From positions 62,001-126,000 of the forward strand of contig NZ_PPXG01000009.1 in the NCBI RefSeq assembly GCF_002909485.1: DNA of 64,000 nucleotides, given 5' to 3'. Source of the stretch: Stutzerimonas stutzeri (GTDB taxonomy: Bacteria; Pseudomonadota; Gammaproteobacteria; Pseudomonadales; Pseudomonadaceae). Under the pieces are notes generated by a model. The model ran no database searches. It worked only from the letters and a program-made list of their open reading frames with translations, and had not been told where the DNA came from. Below are positions 36,072-44,113 of this stretch, one piece after another; the first letter of the stretch is position 1, and each line of letters opens with the position of its first letter. A program made the translations under genes and the position numbers.

Positions 36072-37097
36072 ATGAGCACTGCAACGCTGGTCGGCATCGA
36101 CCTCGGCAAGCACAGTTTCCACCTGCATGGGCAGGACAAGGCCGGACGAGAAGTCTTTCGCAAGAAGACGACACGCCAGCAGATGATGCGATTGCTAGGC
36201 AACCTGCCGAGTTGCACGGTAGTGATGGAGGCTTGTGCGGGATCGCACTTCCTGGCCCGGCAACTGATGGCGTTCGGGCATGAGGTGAAGCTGATCTCGC
36301 CTCAGTTCGTGCGGCCCTTCGTCAAGGGCAACAAGAACGACTTCATCGATGCCGAGGCGATCTGTGAAGCCGCTTCCCGGCCCACCATGCGCTTCGTGAC
36401 ACCGAAGACCGAAGCCCAGCAGACGTTGTCGGTATTGCACCGGATGCGCGAGTCCCTGGTGCGTGACCGGACGAAGACGGCCAATCAGGCCCATGGTTTC
36501 CTGCTGGAGTTTGGCATCAGCTTTCCCAAGGGGCTGTCGCTGGTCAGGCGGCTGCCATGCACGCTGGGCGAGCACGAGCTGCCACCTCGCCTGGCCACAC
36601 TGCTGAAGCGCTTGCACGAGCACTTCTGCTATCTGGACGAGCAGATCAGGGCCCTGGACAAGGAAATGGACAACCAGCTTGCCGCTGACGATCTGGGTAG
36701 CCGCCTGCTGAGCATCCCCTGCGTGGGGCCGATCACGGCCAGCCTGCTGTGTGCCGAGATGGGCGATGGCAAACAATATGGCGGAAGTCGTGATTTCGCG
36801 GCATCGGTGGGGCTGGTGCCACGCCAGTACAGCACGGGCGGCCGGGCCAATCTGCTGGGGATCAGCAAACGCGGCGACAAGAACCTGCGCCGGTTGCTGG
36901 TGCAGTGCGCCAGGGTTTACCTGCAGCGCCTGGCGTTCCAGCAAGGGGCTCTGGCCGACTGGGTTCGCTCGCTGCGTGAGCGGCGCCACTCGAATGTAGT
37001 CGTGTGCGCCTTGGCCAACAAGTTCGCCCGGATCGCCTGGGCCATCGCGGCTAATCACTCAGAATTTGAAGCAGGGCCAAGCGCGCTCGCCGCCTGA
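36072..37097 (+). CDS. IS110/IS1111-family transposase
   Basis: A 341-residue DEDD transposase. The N-terminal RuvC-like domain has acidic positions in VGIDLGKHSF, VVMEACAGSH and NKNDFIDAEAI. The C-terminal transposase_20 domain has LLSIPCVGPITASLL and FAASVGLVPRQYSTGGR. It looks intact, with no frameshift. A GGAGG precedes the ATG. Confidence 0.95.
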   Translation: MSTATLVGIDLGKHSFHLHGQDKAGREVFRKKTTRQQMMRLLGNLPSCTVVMEACAGSHFLARQLMAFGHEVKLISPQFVRPFVKGNKNDFIDAEAICEAASRPTMRFVTPKTEAQQTLSVLHRMRESLVRDRTKTANQAHGFLLEFGISFPKGLSLVRRLPCTLGEHELPPRLATLLKRLHEHFCYLDEQIRALDKEMDNQLAADDLGSRLLSIPCVGPITASLLCAEMGDGKQYGGSRDFAASVGLVPRQYSTGGRANLLGISKRGDKNLRRLLVQCARVYLQRLAFQQGALADWVRSLRERRHSNVVVCALANKFARIAWAIAANHSEFEAGPSALAA

Positions 37098-37348
37098 CCC
37101 CGCGTCTACCGCTGTACCACGAAACACCCTTTCAGGTTTTGCGATGCTGAACATCCGATGACGTGAACGGCCCACCGGCCTGGCGAAGAACCTGTCCATA
37201 AAATCGGCTTCAGAAGCCGCCGGGTTTTTCAGGATCGCCAGGCGCGACTCTCATCGTGGCGCGGGGCATGCCCCATATGGACGCCGGATAGATTTAGGCA
37301 AGCCAACCACTCATCGCTGATCGGTGTTGCAGAAACGGGGGTGACCAT

Positions 37349-37876
37349 AGATTTTTATGGGTTGAATTTGGTTAGCGTGAGGCGCTCGGCGCTGGTTTTT
37401 AGCCTGAGTGACCTAGGCACCTGTGGCGTGAGGTTCGTGCAATGGCGCGGCGCTTTTCTCGGCCCGACCGGTAGGTTGCGCCTCTCACGGCGCGTCACTT
37501 TTTCTTGCTTGGCCAAGAAAAAGTAACCAAAAAGAAGGCCACCCCGGCATCCGGCCATTCGCTGCGCGAAGGGTTCCCTCACTCCATCGCCATTGCAGGG
37601 ACACGCTGCGAAGGGCCATCCATGGCCCATCACAGCTCTCGTGGCATCCATGCCGCTCAACCCCTGCCATGACGATTACGCTCGGCCTACTGACGGGGCC
37701 CAGTGTCCGAGTCGCCTATGACTTCTAAGCGACGAAGGAAAACGCGCATTGCTTGCTCCTACTTGCACGGCCTAGCAGGCAACGTTCATCTTCCGCGACT
37801 GGAAAAAGTGAATTGCCCAGCAGCGCGGAACCAATGCCTCAGCCAGGAGCCTGGCTAAGGGGCGAGCTGCAGAGCG
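37349..37876. repeat. Non-coding region with a widespread pseudomonad intergenic repeat
   Basis: This stretch right of the IS has no convincing gene. Its core is a palindrome at 37497-37524, CTTTTTCTTG and CAAGAAAAAG around CTTGGC, followed by GTAACCAAAAAGAAGGCCAC. I recognise this sequence from many copies in Pseudomonas and Xanthomonas genomes. A 61-residue open frame at 37341-37526 reads through it and is probably not a gene. The segment 37098-37336 belongs to the right part of the IS. Confidence 0.65.
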
Positions 37877-38503
37877 CTACCGACTCATCAAGGACGCTGC
37901 CCCCGCGCCCCCAAACAGCGCTGCACTTGTCCGGTTGAACCACACATGCCCCTTCCCGGTGCGCAGGTAACGTGCCGCCCCCTGCGCGCCCAACCCGTAG
38001 GCCAGCTTGCAGAGCAGATCGAGCACGGCCCAGGTAAGGATCATCACCAACAGCTGCGACAGCAACGGCTGCCCGGCGCTGAGAAACTGTGGCAGAAAGG
38101 CGGCGAAGAAGAGGATGTCCTTCGGATTGCTGCCGCCCAGCAGAAATGCCCGGCCGAACAGCCGGCTGAAGCGCGGGGCGAGGGTAGGGCTTTCGATCTC
38201 GCGCGCGGCGGGGGTGCGACGTGCCTCCTGCCAGCTCTGCCATGCCAGGTAGAACAGATACAGCGCGCCGACGAGCTTGAGCGCGCTGAACAGCCGCTCA
38301 GATGCCATCAGTAGCGCACCGAGCCCCAGCGCCGAGGCGCTAAGCAGCGCCAGCGAAGCCAGTACGCCACCGAGAAACGCCGGCCAGGAGCGGCGAACTC
38401 CATAGTTCAGGCTGTTGCTGATCATCAGCAATGACAGCGGCCCGGGGATCAGGATTACCACCAGCGCCGCACCGGCGAACAACGACCATATCTCCAGAGT
38501 CAT
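37877..38503 (-). CDS. LysE/RhtB-family amino acid exporter
   Basis: A 208-residue inner-membrane protein with about six hydrophobic segments. RhtB features are PGPLSLLMISNSLNYG near residue 20 and GGSNPKDILFFAAFLPQF in the middle. GTAGGAGG lies upstream of the ATG. It differs from the ArgO-type exporter at 1.0-1.6 kb. Its place between hiuH and a purine permease looks accidental, since the IS and repeat lie on one side. Confidence 0.88.
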   Translation of the reverse strand: MTLEIWSLFAGAALVVILIPGPLSLLMISNSLNYGVRRSWPAFLGGVLASLALLSASALGLGALLMASERLFSALKLVGALYLFYLAWQSWQEARRTPAAREIESPTLAPRFSRLFGRAFLLGGSNPKDILFFAAFLPQFLSAGQPLLSQLLVMILTWAVLDLLCKLAYGLGAQGAARYLRTGKGHVWFNRTSAALFGGAGAASLMSR

Positions 38504-38578
38504 GACGGCCTCCTACAGCCAATGCAAAAGCCCCACTGCGAAGCAGGCTATCAGTGAGCCGGACGCTGCCGGCCCGGT

Positions 38579-39925
38579 TTAGAGAAACGCGAACTTGGCG
38601 ATGAAGATCACGCACAGCACATACAGGCTGATCGAGACCTTGTCACGCTGACCGGTCAGCAGCTTGAGCGTGGCGTAGGTCAGGAAGCCCAGCGCGATGC
38701 CGTTGGCGATGGAAAAGGTCAGCGGCATCATCACTACCGTAACGATCGCGGGAATGGTGTCGGTATGGTCCTTCCAGTCGATGTTGGCCAGCCCGCTCAT
38801 CATCAGCATCGCCACGTAGATCAGTGCGCCGGCAGTGGCATAGGCTGGGATCATGCCAGCCAGCGGGGCAAAGAACATGGCGATCAAAAACAGCACGCCG
38901 ACGGTGACTGCGGTCAGCCCCGTGCGCCCGCCAGCGGCTACACCCGCAGCGCTTTCCACGTAGCTGGTAACCGGTGGGCAACCGACGAAGGCGCCGACCA
39001 CGCTGGAGCTGCTGTCGGCCTTCAATGCGCGGGAGAGGTTTTCGATCTTGCCTTCGTCGTTCACCAGGTTGGCGCGGTGGGCGACGCCCATCAGGGTGCC
39101 GGCGGTGTCGAACATGTTCACGAAGAGAAAGGCTAGGATCACGCTGATCATCGCCACGTTTAGTGCGCCGGCGATGTCCATGGCCAGCCAGGTCGGCGCC
39201 AGGCTAGGCGGCATCGAAACCAGGCCGTTGTACTCGACCAGACCGAAGGCCCAGCCGATAGCGGTCACCGCTAGCATGCTGACGAGAATGGCGCCGAATA
39301 CGTTGCGGTGGCTGAGCACGGCGATCATCAGGAAGCAGACAGCTGCCAGCAGCGCCGGTGGTTCGGCGAATGAGCCCATCGTCAGCAGTGTGGCGGGGCT
39401 CGCAACGACGATCCCGGCCGTCTTCAGGCCGATCAAACCGAGGAACAGGCCGACGCCCGCGCCCATGGCGAAGCGCAGGCTCATGGGGATGCTGTTGAGC
39501 AGCCATTCGCGAATGCGCGACAGACTCATGATCATGAACAGTACGCCGGAGATGAACACCGCGCCGAGGGCGATCTCCCAGCTGTAGCCCATCTCGCCGA
39601 CCACCGTGTAGGTGAAGAAGGCGTTGAGGCCCATGCCCGGTGCCAGGCCTACCGGCCAGTTGGCGTACAGGCCCATCAGCAGGCAGCCGAGCGCCGCCCC
39701 GATGCAGGTGGCGACGAAAGCCGCGCCGTGGTCGATGCCGGCGTCGGCCATTATGTTTGGATTGACGAAGATGATGTAAGCCATGGTGACGAAGGTCGTC
39801 AGGCCGGCGAGTAGTTCGGTACGGATACTGGTGCGGTGTTCTGTGAGTTTGAACAGGCGGTCCAGCCATACGGGGGCGGTGCGCTGCAAGGGTGCTGCCT
39901 GGGGCTTGCGCTTGATACTTTCCAC
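38579..39925 (-). CDS. AzgA-type hypoxanthine/guanine/adenine permease
   Basis: Purine uptake transporter of the NCS2 AzgA/GhxP branch, about 448 residues and 12-14 membrane segments. Diagnostic stretches are TFVTMAYIIFVNPNIM, GLAPGMGLNAFFTY and GAFVGCPPVTSYVESAAG. A GTG at 39925 is preferred (GAGGAA 6 nt upstream). An in-frame GTG at 39958 would add 11 residues. It is divergent from the GntR gene, with two TTGTNNACAA boxes between them. Confidence 0.93.
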   Translation of the reverse strand: MESIKRKPQAAPLQRTAPVWLDRLFKLTEHRTSIRTELLAGLTTFVTMAYIIFVNPNIMADAGIDHGAAFVATCIGAALGCLLMGLYANWPVGLAPGMGLNAFFTYTVVGEMGYSWEIALGAVFISGVLFMIMSLSRIREWLLNSIPMSLRFAMGAGVGLFLGLIGLKTAGIVVASPATLLTMGSFAEPPALLAAVCFLMIAVLSHRNVFGAILVSMLAVTAIGWAFGLVEYNGLVSMPPSLAPTWLAMDIAGALNVAMISVILAFLFVNMFDTAGTLMGVAHRANLVNDEGKIENLSRALKADSSSSVVGAFVGCPPVTSYVESAAGVAAGGRTGLTAVTVGVLFLIAMFFAPLAGMIPAYATAGALIYVAMLMMSGLANIDWKDHTDTIPAIVTVVMMPLTFSIANGIALGFLTYATLKLLTGQRDKVSISLYVLCVIFIAKFAFL

Positions 39926-40265
39926 TGGGCGTTCCTCATCGTTCTTGTTGTCGATCACCCGGAGCGTGAGTACTCCCGAGGGGCGGGTGATGGTGGGCCT
40001 TCTGTATCGGTAGTTGACTGAAAGGTCAGAAAGGCTTTCCGGATTATGATTTTGTATACAAGAATTGCAAGCGGTAAATGGATGATGCGGCCTGAATCGC
40101 GTGGGCTTATGCGTTAATCAAGGCTCGTTAGGTGGAGTGGAGCACGCACAAAATTGTGCACAAGGTAAATGACGTGTCGGCGTATTTATTTGTCCACCGA
40201 ACTGCCTGTAGCGGCGTGAACCCAGTAAAGTTCGGCCTTGCCGACACCTAATTTGCGAGCCATCG
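39926..40265. promoter_or_regulatory. Divergent permease/gntR control region with two operators
   Basis: 340 bp between the permease and the GntR gene. It contains TTGTATACAA at 40052-40061 and TTGTGCACAA at 40154-40163, 102 bp apart centre to centre. Two half-related palindromes in one divergent region suit cooperative binding or looping by an FCD-type dimer. No gene is seen. Confidence 0.7.
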
Positions 40266-41021
40266 ATGAACGAACAGTTGCAGCCCCTGAAGAAGCCTAC
40301 GAAGTCCGGCAAGCCTCGTACCGGGACACAGGACGATATTGTTTATGCGCATATCTTCGATGCCATCCTTGAGCAGCGCCTTGCTCCGGGGACCAAGCTC
40401 AGCGAAGAGGCGCTAGGCGAGATATTTGGCGTCAGCCGCACCATCATCCGCCGCGCGCTGTCACGCCTGGCGCATGAAGGGGTCGTGCTGCTGCGACCTA
40501 ATCGGGGGGCGGTGGTAGCTAGTCCGAGCGTCGAGGAGGCGCGGCAGATCTTCTTCGCCCGCCGCTTGGTGGAGCGCGCCATTATCGAATTGGCCGTACA
40601 GCATGCCAGCGAGGCGCAGCTCGCCGAATTGCGGCAGATGGTGACCGATGAACGTGATTGCTTCGACCGTGGTGATCGCGGAGCGGGCATCCGCCTCTCC
40701 GGTGAGTTCCACCTCAAGCTCGCCGAGGCGGCGAAGAACGCTCCGCTGGTGAGCTTCCAGCGCAGCCTGGTTTCGCAGACGTCACTGATCATCGCCCAGT
40801 ATGAAAGCGGCAATCGCTCGCACTGTTCCTATGACGAACACAACGAACTGATCGACGCCATCGCTGCCCGCGATAGCGACAAGGCGGTGCGCCTGATGAT
40901 GCACCACATGGACCATATCGACAGCAAGCTCAATCTCGAGGAAGACAGTGCCTCGGGCGACCTGCACGCGGTGTTCTCGCATCTGGCCCTAGCGAAGAAA
41001 AAGCCTCGCACCGCTCGCTAG
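40266..41021 (+). CDS. GntR-family regulator with FCD domain
   Basis: A 251-residue transcription factor. The winged HTH is at about residues 25-90 (LSEEALGEIFGVSRTIIRRAL, then RPNRGAVVASPS). An all-helical FCD effector domain follows to about 225, with the metal/ligand histidines in GEFHLKLAEAA and MMHHMDHID. It sits in the same place as, from memory, PA1520 in P. aeruginosa, between purine permease and guaD. It is the best candidate to bind the TTGTNNACAA boxes and control purine catabolism. The ligand is unknown. Confidence 0.92.
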   Translation: MNEQLQPLKKPTKSGKPRTGTQDDIVYAHIFDAILEQRLAPGTKLSEEALGEIFGVSRTIIRRALSRLAHEGVVLLRPNRGAVVASPSVEEARQIFFARRLVERAIIELAVQHASEAQLAELRQMVTDERDCFDRGDRGAGIRLSGEFHLKLAEAAKNAPLVSFQRSLVSQTSLIIAQYESGNRSHCSYDEHNELIDAIAARDSDKAVRLMMHHMDHIDSKLNLEEDSASGDLHAVFSHLALAKKKPRTAR

Positions 41022-41035
41022 ACTCCCGTCGGTTC

Positions 41036-41060
41036 GCGCTGACGCGCATTGCGTCAGCGC
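41036..41060 (+). terminator. Hairpin after the GntR gene
   Basis: GCGCTGACGC (41036-41045) pairs perfectly with GCGTCAGCGC (41051-41060) around GCATT. It lies 15 bp after the stop. The T-tract is absent, so termination may be partial. Confidence 0.6.
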
Positions 41061-41399
41061 CGGGCAGTGGCCCGCCGCCGACCGTGGCGCAGTCTGGCTG
41101 CCGGCGTTCAGCATCACTCTGCGGAAGCCCTCTGTCTCGATACTGCTGAAGTGCGGACGCTGCTCGATCCTGCGCTTTGGCGCGTTCTGCTTTTCACCCC
41201 CCAACATCTCACACGCGTTTCTACCCCGTTTGGGTCAACGCAACTCGGTTGCGGCACTCCGAGCTGATGCGCATAATGTTATGTTATAACTAATACATAT
41301 GTATATTAGTGGCGCTCTCGTACGCTTTTCTGGACAAGCTTTTTGCGGTGCCGAGGGCGAATAACGGGTGGCCGAAGCTACTCAATTACCGAGGTAACA
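41061..41399. other. Non-coding leader of the zinc importer operon
   Basis: GC-rich up to about 41250, then abruptly AT-rich (41270-41310), where the candidate Zur box and the probable promoter lie. A palindrome ATACATATGTAT (41293-41304) overlaps this zone. No gene is supported. Confidence 0.5.
41278..41296. promoter_or_regulatory. Candidate Zur box
   Basis: GTTATGTTATAACTAATAC is a near-palindrome centred on TTATAA and resembles the Pseudomonas Zur consensus (GTTATGTTATAACATAAC). It lies about 100 bp upstream of the ABC ATPase gene, in the only AT-rich part of the leader. Confidence 0.65.
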
Positions 41400-42071
41400 A
41401 TGATCGAATGCCATGGCTTGCAATGGGGCGCCGGTGGCCGCGCCCTCACGCCCCCGCTGGATTTGCAGCTCACCGCAGGCAGCCTGACCGCAGTCATCGG
41501 CAGCAATGGATCGGGGAAAAGCAGCCTGCTCAAGGTGATCGCGGGATTGGACCGGCCCCTGGCAGGGCGAGTCGACGTCAACGTATCGCTCTTGGGTGGG
41601 GTGTCCTATCTGCCGCAACAACAGCATGTAGATCGGCAGTTCCCCATCCGCCTTGCCGAACTGGTCAGTGCCGGTTTCTGGCGCAGCCGATTGGGGCGTA
41701 GCGAGCGTCAGGCGCGGCTGCGTCAGACGCTAATGGATTGGGGATTGCTCGACCTTCAAACCCAGGGCTTGCATGCGCTGTCCGGCGGCGAATTGCAGCG
41801 TGCCCTGCTGGCGCGTCTGAGCTTGACCGATGCTCAGGTGCTGTTGCTCGACGAACCCGAGGCGGCATTGGACGACGTAGGGCTGCGTTTGCTCTGGCAG
41901 CACGTCGAGCGCTGGCAGGAGGAGGGGAGGACGCTGCTATTGGTCAGCCATAACCTTGCCGGGTTGGAGCAGAACAATTGCGAGGGATTGCTGATCGCGC
42001 GCAGCGGTTGCATCAGGGCGCCGATCCGCCAGTTCATGGCCGAGCGGCAACGGCTCGGTCAGGTCGCGTGA
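41400..42071 (+). CDS. Zinc ABC importer ATPase
   Basis: ATP-binding subunit of a ZnuABC-type metal importer, 223 residues. Walker A is GSNGSGKSSL near residue 35, the Q-loop follows in SYLPQQQHVD, the signature is LSGGELQRALLARL, and Walker B is VLLLDEPEAALDD, with the H-loop in LLVSHNLAG. GAGGT precedes the ATG. Its stop overlaps the permease start by 4 bp. The gene order ATPase-permease-binding protein differs from the classical znuA / zur-znuC-znuB arrangement, so this may be a second zinc system. Confidence 0.9.
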   Translation: MIECHGLQWGAGGRALTPPLDLQLTAGSLTAVIGSNGSGKSSLLKVIAGLDRPLAGRVDVNVSLLGGVSYLPQQQHVDRQFPIRLAELVSAGFWRSRLGRSERQARLRQTLMDWGLLDLQTQGLHALSGGELQRALLARLSLTDAQVLLLDEPEAALDDVGLRLLWQHVERWQEEGRTLLLVSHNLAGLEQNNCEGLLIARSGCIRAPIRQFMAERQRLGQVA

Positions 42072-42931
42072 CGCCGGATATTCTCTGGGCGCCTTTCAGC
42101 GAGTTCGCCTTCATGCGCCGAGCGCTTTTTGGCGGCGTGGCGCTGGCCTGCAGTGCCGCGCCGCTGGGCGTGTTCCTGATCCTGCGTCGAATGAGTCTGA
42201 TCGGTGATGCCATCGCCCACGGCATTCTGCCCGGTGCAGCATTGGCATTCTGGCTGTTCGGCATGAGCCTGCCAGCATTGACCGCGGGTGGGCTGGTGGC
42301 AGGGCTCGGTATGGCGGGCGCAGCAGCCTGGGTCACGCGGCGTACCGGGCTGCGCGAGGATGCCAGCCTGGCTGCGCTTTATCCGATTTCGCTGGCCAGC
42401 GGCGTGCTCCTGCTTGGACTGGCCGGACGCAAGCTGGATCTGTTGCACCTTCTGTTCGGCTCGGCGCTGGCGGTCGATACGACCACGCTGTACGGCATGC
42501 TCGGCACCGCGGTGTTCAGTCTGGTGGTGCTCGCGCTGAGCTATCGCGCCCTGGCGCTGGACAGTCTCGATCCGTTGTTCCTGCGCAGCATCAGTCGCTT
42601 CGGGCCGTTGGCGCATGCCGCTTTCCTGACGCTGGTCGTGCTCAATCTGGTGATCGGCTTCCAGGCGATCGGCGCGCTGATGGTGGTGGGGCTGATGATG
42701 CTGCCCGCCGCAGCGGCGCGCTTCTGGAGCCGCCGACTGCTGGTCCTGCTGCCGCTTGCTGCGCTGATCGGTGCGGTGTGCGTGTGGCTTGGGCTACTGC
42801 TTTCCTTCTACGCCAGCCTGCCCAGCGGGCCAAGCATCGTGCTGTTGGCCGGCATTTTCTATTTGTTCTCAGTCGTAGCCGGCCCGGTTCACGGTCTGCT
42901 GCGCTCGTCTCCATTTCCCATGACTGTTTGA
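42068..42931 (+). CDS. Zinc ABC importer permease
   Basis: ABC-3 family membrane subunit, 287 residues with about eight hydrophobic segments. The family motifs LILRRMSLIGDAIAHGILPG and LHLLFGSALAV are present. GTG start overlaps the ATPase stop (GTGA). The binding-protein gene follows after 10 bp. Confidence 0.92.
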   Translation: MTPDILWAPFSEFAFMRRALFGGVALACSAAPLGVFLILRRMSLIGDAIAHGILPGAALAFWLFGMSLPALTAGGLVAGLGMAGAAAWVTRRTGLREDASLAALYPISLASGVLLLGLAGRKLDLLHLLFGSALAVDTTTLYGMLGTAVFSLVVLALSYRALALDSLDPLFLRSISRFGPLAHAAFLTLVVLNLVIGFQAIGALMVVGLMMLPAAAARFWSRRLLVLLPLAALIGAVCVWLGLLLSFYASLPSGPSIVLLAGIFYLFSVVAGPVHGLLRSSPFPMTV

Positions 42932-42941
42932 GGTGCTCATC

Positions 42942-43814
42942 ATGCGTTACCTGCTTTTTGCCCTGGCCTTGTGGCTGCCTATGTCGTTGCAAGCGGCGGA
43001 AAAACTGAATGTGGTGACGAGCTTCAGCATCCTGGCTGATCTGACCCGCGAAGTCGGCGGCGACCAGATTGATCTGATCAATCTCGTGGATGCCGATGCC
43101 GACGCGCATCTTTACGAGCCCAGCCCGGATGATGCCAAGGCTTTGCTGCGTGCAGACCTGATCATCGCCAACGGCCTCGGCTTCGAACCATGGCTGGAGC
43201 GCGTGCTTGCCAGCAGCGAGCCCACCGGCAAACGCATCAATGCCAGTGCGGGTGTCGTTCCGTTGATGCTGGATGAGGACGGTGAGCGAGTGCCGGATCC
43301 GCATGCCTGGCAGAGCCTCACCAATGCCGAGATCTACGTGCGCAACATCGCCAAGGCGCTTGGCGAGCTGGACCCAGCCCACCGCGATGCTTACGCCGAG
43401 CGGCGCGATGCCTACCTGACCCGCCTGCATGCGTTGCTGAAGAAAGCCGATGCCCAGATTGCGAGCTTGCCGCCCAGTCAGCGCAAAGTGGTGACGAGCC
43501 ACGACGCATTTGGCTACCTGGGGCAGGCCTGGCAGCTGGAATTCATCGCGCCGCAGGGACTATCCACCCATGACGAGCCCTCGGCGGCTGACGTTGCCGC
43601 GCTGATCCGGCAGATACGCAGCGAAGGTGTGCGGGCCGTGTTCGTCGAGAATATCCGTGATCCGCGGCTGATAGAGCAGATCGCTGACGAGGCCGGAGCC
43701 ACCGTCGGCGGCACCCTGTATTCGGATGCACTGGCCAGCGAGGGGCCAGCCAGCACGTACCTTGGCATGTTCGAGCACAACCTCGATACGTTGATGGCCG
43801 CGCTGAAGCCGTAG
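42942..43814 (+). CDS. Periplasmic zinc-binding protein of the ABC importer
   Basis: Cluster A-I (ZnuA/TroA-like) binding protein, 290 residues, signal peptide about 1-20. Metal ligands are expected at the histidines in DAHLYEPSP, DPHAWQSL and SHDAFGYL plus the Asp of LYSDALAS. Histidine at the third position, where manganese-type proteins carry Glu, favours zinc. There is no His-rich loop as in classical ZnuA, which also suggests a second, distinct zinc system. GAGGTG is 7 nt before the ATG at 42942. Confidence 0.9.
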   Translation: MRYLLFALALWLPMSLQAAEKLNVVTSFSILADLTREVGGDQIDLINLVDADADAHLYEPSPDDAKALLRADLIIANGLGFEPWLERVLASSEPTGKRINASAGVVPLMLDEDGERVPDPHAWQSLTNAEIYVRNIAKALGELDPAHRDAYAERRDAYLTRLHALLKKADAQIASLPPSQRKVVTSHDAFGYLGQAWQLEFIAPQGLSTHDEPSAADVAALIRQIRSEGVRAVFVENIRDPRLIEQIADEAGATVGGTLYSDALASEGPASTYLGMFEHNLDTLMAALKP

Positions 43815-44060
43815 GGTGGTTCCCGCTTCACGGATCCACGCGTTTATTGAGCTCCGTGCGAACCGGTGGTGGATGTGAAAAGCGACATCCACCCTACGGG
43901 CCGCGGTTTTGGCTCCGATCCGTAGGATGGATCCCGCTTTACCGATCGACGTGTTCAATGGGTTCGGTGCGATCTGGTGGTGCATGTAACGACGACATAC
44001 GACCTACGAGCGGCGGTTGTGCCTCCGAGCCGTAGGGATCACGCTTCACCGATCCACGCG
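43810..44060. repeat. Degenerate 110-bp tandem repeat, 2.3 copies
   Basis: Units start with CGTAGG at 43810, 43921 and 44031, a period of 110-111 bp. Each begins with a GGAT..CCCGCTT..CCGATC tract and ends in GGCTCCGA or CCTCCGAGC. The first unit contains the hairpin GGTGGATGT / ACATCCACC (43868-43876 / 43885-43893), while in the second unit the same hairpin is decayed. The array fills the gap between the zinc importer and guaD, and no gene is present. Confidence 0.78.
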
Positions 44061-44113
44061 TCCAACAAAACACGCATCAACGGCTGTTGATGATTAAGTC
44101 CGCGACCTGCTGC

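Larger units (their letters stand above)
36005..37348 (+). mobile_element. IS110-family insertion sequence, IS1111 subgroup
   Basis: ATGGTCACCCCC at 36005-36016 and its exact reverse complement GGGGGTGACCAT at 37337-37348 bound one transposase gene. Twelve-base (sub)terminal repeats and about 1.34 kb are typical of the IS1111 subgroup, whereas other IS110 elements lack them. The true tips may extend a few bases outside. No flanking direct repeat is evident, as expected for this family. The element lies between hiuH and a LysE gene. Confidence 0.88.

Noticed and set aside
37341-37526. 61-codon open frame next to the IS right end
   Set aside because: It reads through a widespread intergenic palindrome and lacks a ribosome site. 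Similar spurious frames accompany this repeat elsewhere.
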